64,000 bases of DNA from Verrucomicrobiaceae bacterium UBA1938 (GTDB lineage Bacteria; Verrucomicrobiota; Verrucomicrobiia; Verrucomicrobiales; Verrucomicrobiaceae), in the NCBI GenBank assembly GCA_002336895.1, contig DDFC01000010.1, positions 416,242 through 480,241 of the forward strand, read 5' to 3'. Under the pieces are notes generated by a model. It was not told the origin of the DNA, searched no databases, and saw nothing but the letters and a program-made list of their open reading frames with translations. Position 1 is the first letter of the stretch, and each line of letters opens with the position of its first letter. Below are positions 60,943 through 64,000 of the stretch, one piece after another. Position numbers and translations under genes: made by a program.

Positions 60943-61974
60943 TCAGGGCTTGGGACGGAGCGGTGGCGGGGAGGCGATGAGCGGCGATATGGGCAGGCCG
61001 TTTTTAAAACTGCTGTATCCATTCGTGGAGCGCGGAATGGCGTAGCCCTGTCCCACAGACTCATAGTTACTCCGGCCTCGGGAGCCACTTGTCGTGATGC
61101 CGTGGTTTTTGCTCATCTGTTCCATCATCCCGCCGGGCTCGCCCTGAAAGCATCCATAAGAGGAAAAATGGGCGTCCGGATGAAAATTCACCCCCGCCTT
61201 TTTGAGATCATCAGCATCAATCGTCTGGTAGGCCACGTCCTGTGAGGTGCCCGCTGGCGGTGGTGTCTGTCCGTAGTCGATCAGCAGCTTGTCCTTCGAC
61301 GAATGGCCAAAGTAACCTCCTTTTTTCATGGGGCTGCTGGCGGTGGCATTGCTCATTTCTTGCAGCATCTCGGCTTTTGATCTGACAAACTTCAGGTCAT
61401 AGTTATGGCGTCTGGCGGAGTCTTCCATGATTTTTTGGTGGAATCGCGGGTCTTTTGCACCTGTGGCTGGTTCAGTTTTTCCATCATTCATTGCACGCAC
61501 TTCATACGCGGGCTCATACATGATGACGCTGACCTTGTCCGGAGATCCGGACTTCCTCAGGGCATCTGCCCGCTGCCCGGCCACCCGTGCGGCTGACGTG
61601 TAGAAATGATGGGCGGAATTATCATGCGTGTTTTTCGAGTCACCCGTCCGGTGAACACCTCCCACAAGGTAAACTTCACTTGAGCTGGAGGCAGCTGGCA
61701 CGGGGGCTGCAGGAGCAGGTGTCGAAGAGCGGCCAGGGGCCGCCGCAGGTCGTGTAGATGCGGCAGTCGCAAGAGTTATGCTAGCAGGGGCGGAGGATGA
61801 AAAATGGCTGGCTGGTAGCGTATGATCCACACGCCCCTCCAGGTGGCTGCTGGCCCGCACTCCGCCGCTGCGCGGCATCGCCTCCCGGTTTTCATCATGA
61901 TCATCGTCAGCCTCCAGGTCAGGACGGCGGACTCGGGAGGCAGGCAGGTGCGAGGATGAGAATAGAAAAGCCAT
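60943..61974 (-). CDS. Leader-type protein 2 with a C-terminal possible His-Cys (caspase-like) domain
   Basis: 343 residues from the ATG at 61974. Residues 1-45 repeat the leader of the 11577 protein (M-A-F-L-F-S-S-S-H-L-P-A to E-A-M-P-R-S-G-G-V-R-A-S-S-H-L). After a Ser/Ala/Pro linker, the 110-343 domain has E-V-Y-L-V-G-G-V-H, then G-G-Y-F-G-H-S-S-K-D followed by F-S-S-Y-G-C-F-Q-G, the spacing of His and Cys seen in clan CD caspase-like and CHAT peptidases. That reading is inference. Six bases after its stop starts a lipoprotein gene. The whole arrangement resembles an effector and its immunity gene. Confidence 0.65.
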   Translation of the reverse strand: MAFLFSSSHLPASRVRRPDLEADDDHDENREAMPRSGGVRASSHLEGRVDHTLPASHFSSSAPASITLATAASTRPAAAPGRSSTPAPAAPVPAASSSSEVYLVGGVHRTGDSKNTHDNSAHHFYTSAARVAGQRADALRKSGSPDKVSVIMYEPAYEVRAMNDGKTEPATGAKDPRFHQKIMEDSARRHNYDLKFVRSKAEMLQEMSNATASSPMKKGGYFGHSSKDKLLIDYGQTPPPAGTSQDVAYQTIDADDLKKAGVNFHPDAHFSSYGCFQGEPGGMMEQMSKNHGITTSGSRGRSNYESVGQGYAIPRSTNGYSSFKNGLPISPLIASPPPLRPKP

Positions 61975-62028
61975 GCACAAGCTCTTGGGTCCGCCCTGAA
62001 CAGCGCAAGTGCTTTGTATGCTTCTTTG

Positions 62029-62043
62029 TGGTGGGGTGTGGTA
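62029..62043 (-). repeat. TACCA-N5-TACCA repeat, site 11 (one mismatch)
   Basis: Minus strand reads TACCA-CACCC-CACCA, ending exactly 54 bp before the ATG at 61974. The 54 bp between are related to those before the 11577 gene (shared C-T-T-G-C-G-C and CCCAAGAG blocks). Confidence 0.6.
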
Positions 62044-62106
62044 TGATGATCAGCCTGCTCTCCGTGCGCCTTGCGGATCTTCGCCACTTCACGCCCCGCC
62101 CCGCAC

Positions 62107-63066
62107 TCATGGGTAGCTCACCAGCACGCGGTAAAATTTCCGGGTGGAGGCGGCGTCGGGATCGGTCACGGTGCGGGTCTGGCCGTTGTCCTGCACGGTG
62201 GCGCCGGTCAGGGGCTGCCAGTTGTTCACGCCCAGGTCGGTGCTGTACTGCACGGTGTAGGTGCGGTCTGGCAGGCGCGGGCTGATGGTGATGGTGTGGG
62301 AGCTGGTGGCTGCACCCACGGCGGTGACGAGCCTGGAGGCCGGGTCCGTGGGGTTCAGACCAGCGGTGTATTTAAAGAGATTGTTCTGCCCGGTGCCGGT
62401 GGCGTCGGCAGTGGGGGCGGCCAGCGGATTGTTGGCGCCAAAGTACTGCAGCTGCCAGGAGTCGGGCAGGCCATCGCCCGCGTAGGCGCCGTAGTTGTCC
62501 TGGATGGTGTCCAGCACCGTGAGCCCCAGCGTGGCGCTCAGTCCCAGGTAGCTGCCCTGCACGGTGGCCGCGCTGTCCTGACCCACGAGGCCCGCCGTGG
62601 CCAGCCCGCTGCTGCTGATGCCCGTGAGCGGCCCTGCCTGCACGGCCCAGGAGATACCCGTGGCGGGCAGCGCCAGGGTGGTGCCGTCGTCCAGCAGGTG
62701 CGCGGCGCTGAGCTGGCGTGTGCTGCTTTCACTGATGGTGGCGGGTGTGGCCGCCAGCTGCAGTGCGGTGATCTGGTAAAGCTGCCCCAGGTAGCCGCTG
62801 CGCGCCGTGTAGGAGGCTGACACACTGACCATGCCGGTGATGCCGCCCGTGCTGCCAGCACTGCTGTAGCTGCTGCTGGTGGCAGGCGCGCCGCCGGCAT
62901 CGGTGCTGTCCGTGGGCACGCTGTAGCTGGCGCTGCTGCGCGGCCCGGCATGCAGGTTCACCGCCAGCACCAGCAGGGCCAGGCTGACTGCGGAGGCTTT
63001 CAGCGGCGTGTGGTGCATGCGCCGGAGGAAGCCGGAGGCTTCAAAAGGGAAGGGGGCGTGTGTCAT
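62107..63066 (-). CDS. Secreted beta-rich protein with C-terminal YTVQYST-type domain
   Basis: 319 residues. Export signal after the first 20 residues (L-K-A-S-A-V-S-L-A-L-L-V-L-A). Ser/Gly-rich beta region, a Ca-binding-like stretch (D-G-L-P-D-S-W-Q-L-Q-Y-F-G then A-T-G-T-G-Q-N-N-L-F-K-Y), and a final R-T-Y-T-V-Q-Y-S-T-D-L domain common in Verrucomicrobia secreted proteins. Function unknown. 20 bp downstream of the beta-propeller gene. Confidence 0.75.
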   Translation of the reverse strand: MTHAPFPFEASGFLRRMHHTPLKASAVSLALLVLAVNLHAGPRSSASYSVPTDSTDAGGAPATSSSYSSAGSTGGITGMVSVSASYTARSGYLGQLYQITALQLAATPATISESSTRQLSAAHLLDDGTTLALPATGISWAVQAGPLTGISSSGLATAGLVGQDSAATVQGSYLGLSATLGLTVLDTIQDNYGAYAGDGLPDSWQLQYFGANNPLAAPTADATGTGQNNLFKYTAGLNPTDPASRLVTAVGAATSSHTITISPRLPDRTYTVQYSTDLGVNNWQPLTGATVQDNGQTRTVTDPDAASTRKFYRVLVSYP

Positions 63067-63086
63067 GCCTGGGATTCTGTTTGGGG

Positions 63087-64000
63087 TTACAGCTTGCTCA
63101 CGTTTGCGCTGCCCGAGTTTGCCACCCAGATGCAGGCACCGTCAAAGCAGATGCCAAAGGGGCCTGTCCGCACCGAGTAGGTGCCTATGACGGTCCCGGT
63201 GCCTGCATTGAGCTTGGACACCGTGTTGTCGGTGCCATTTGTGACCCAGACGCATGCCCCGTCAAAGCAGAGGATGGAGGGGCCATTTCCCACATTGTAG
63301 GTGTTTATCACAGCTCCGGTGCTGGCGTTCAGCTTTGCCACAGCATTGCTTCCTTGGTTGGCCACCCAGATGCTGGAGCCATCAAAGCAGAGGCCGGTGG
63401 GAAACGCTCCCCCGGTAGTATAAGTGGCAGTGACGGTTCCGGTGGTGGGGCTGATCTTGCTAGCGGTGCCGCTGGTCTGGTTGGCCACCCAGACGTTGGT
63501 CCCGTCAAAGCAGATGCCACGGGGATTGACGCCCACCGAGATCGTGTTGACCACGATCCCGCTGCCTGCGCTGATTCTGGACACGGTGTTGCTGCCGGAG
63601 TTGGCCACCCAGATGCTGCTGCCGTCGAAACACAGGGCCACCGGCTGGGTGCCCACTGTGTATGTGCCTACGACGGCCCCGTTGCTGGCATTGAGTTTTG
63701 TCACGGTGCCAGCGCCTTGGTTGGCCACCCAGATGCTGGAGCCGTCAAAGCAGATGCCATTGGGAACGGACCCCACTGTGTAGGTGCCGAGCACGGCTCC
63801 GGTGCTGGCATCCAGCTTTGTCACGGTGCCGCTGCCGGCGTTGGCCACCCAGATGCTGGAGCCGTCAAAGCAGATGCCAGCGGGAGAGGTGCCCGCGCTG
63901 AAGGTGTTGTTGTCCTGCGCCACGCCCCACTTCAGCAGCGCGATCTGCTTCAGATTCGGCGCGGGGGCTGCATTCAGACCGGTGATGCCTGATCCATCTC
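63087..64000 (-). CDS. YncE/NHL-like beta-propeller protein, 5' end outside window
   Basis: At least 304 residues in an open frame that runs off the right edge. The internal GTG at 63923 is not the true start; upstream codons read G-S-G-I-T-G-L-N-A-A-P-A-P. It consists of about seven 40-residue blades with core G-I-C-F-D-G-S-S-I-W-V-A-N, matched at DNA level by about 126-bp tandem repeats. Such propellers are common in secreted or tail-associated proteins and bind partners rather than catalyse. Confidence 0.75.
   Translation of the reverse strand, partial: DGSGITGLNAAPAPNLKQIALLKWGVAQDNNTFSAGTSPAGICFDGSSIWVANAGSGTVTKLDASTGAVLGTYTVGSVPNGICFDGSSIWVANQGAGTVTKLNASNGAVVGTYTVGTQPVALCFDGSSIWVANSGSNTVSRISAGSGIVVNTISVGVNPRGICFDGTNVWVANQTSGTASKISPTTGTVTATYTTGGAFPTGLCFDGSSIWVANQGSNAVAKLNASTGAVINTYNVGNGPSILCFDGACVWVTNGTDNTVSKLNAGTGTVIGTYSVRTGPFGICFDGACIWVANSGSANVSKL

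Noticed and set aside
63087..63923. Beta-propeller DNA repeats as a possible CRISPR-like array
   Set aside because: Repeats are about 126 bp, in frame and encode regular propeller blades; no spacers.

Overview
The window is GC-rich and looks like a chromosomal segment of a Verrucomicrobiota bacterium, with Prosthecobacter/Verrucomicrobium-type gene content. The basis is a DUF1549/DUF1553 gene followed by a DUF1501 gene, a Pkn-type Ser/Thr kinase next to an ECF sigma factor, many secreted proteins built of Sel1, HEAT, PKD or beta-propeller repeats, and secreted polysaccharide enzymes. This placement is an inference. No rRNA, tRNA, CRISPR array or transposase gene was recognised.

Layout. 1-12.3 kb (+): an array of large phage-type 'polyvalent' protein genes and fragments. 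They share a glycine/alanine-rich common module, Pro/Ala-rich linkers and exchangeable C-terminal enzyme-like domains (HExxH metallopeptidase-like, a possible BECR-fold nuclease), followed by small partner ORFs of about 90 residues. Several copies lack their 5' end, like the orphan cassettes of polymorphic toxin loci, and two 188/189-bp MITE-like elements sit at the module junctions. 11.6-12.3 kb and 60.9-62.0 kb: two proteins with an almost identical N-terminal leader of about 45 residues and unrelated C-termini. 12.3-21 kb: kinase/sigma operon, esterase, M23 peptidase, second ECF sigma with a zinc-finger partner, tautomerase-like protein. 21-25 kb: lipoprotein, DUF1501, DUF1549/1553. 25-35.7 kb: SMI1/KNR4-like pseudogene, HNH nuclease, beta-helix glycosidase, esterase, PL6-type lyase, small membrane proteins and gene remnants. 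35.8-39.6 kb: Sel1 protein and a membrane protein. 39.7-41.2 kb: an uncharacterised two-gene system. 41.2-46.7 kb (-): phage structural module (scaffold-like, N4-gp56-type capsid, structural protein, GroES-like, neck-like). 47-50 kb: zeta-like P-loop protein and a papain-like-fold candidate with a small partner. 50-59 kb: second Sel1 protein, S53 peptidase, two HEAT-repeat paralogues. 59-62 kb (-): leader-type effector with lipoproteins and small secreted proteins. 62-64 kb (-): two secreted repeat proteins.

The most striking unexplained signal is a 15-bp direct repeat, TACCA-N5-TACCA (extended form ATACCAC-N3-ATACCAC, one-helical-turn period). Seven exact copies, three one-mismatch copies and one 20-bp-spaced copy occur only in the polyvalent cassettes, the phage structural operon, just upstream of both leader-type effectors, and in one intergenic region. 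It lies exactly 54 bp before the ATG of both leader-type effectors, touches the start codons of two phage genes, and marks the point where one orphan cassette loses homology. The working idea is a phage-derived delivery or toxin-diversification locus whose cassettes are linked by a shared DNA site. Whether that site is regulatory or recombinational is open.
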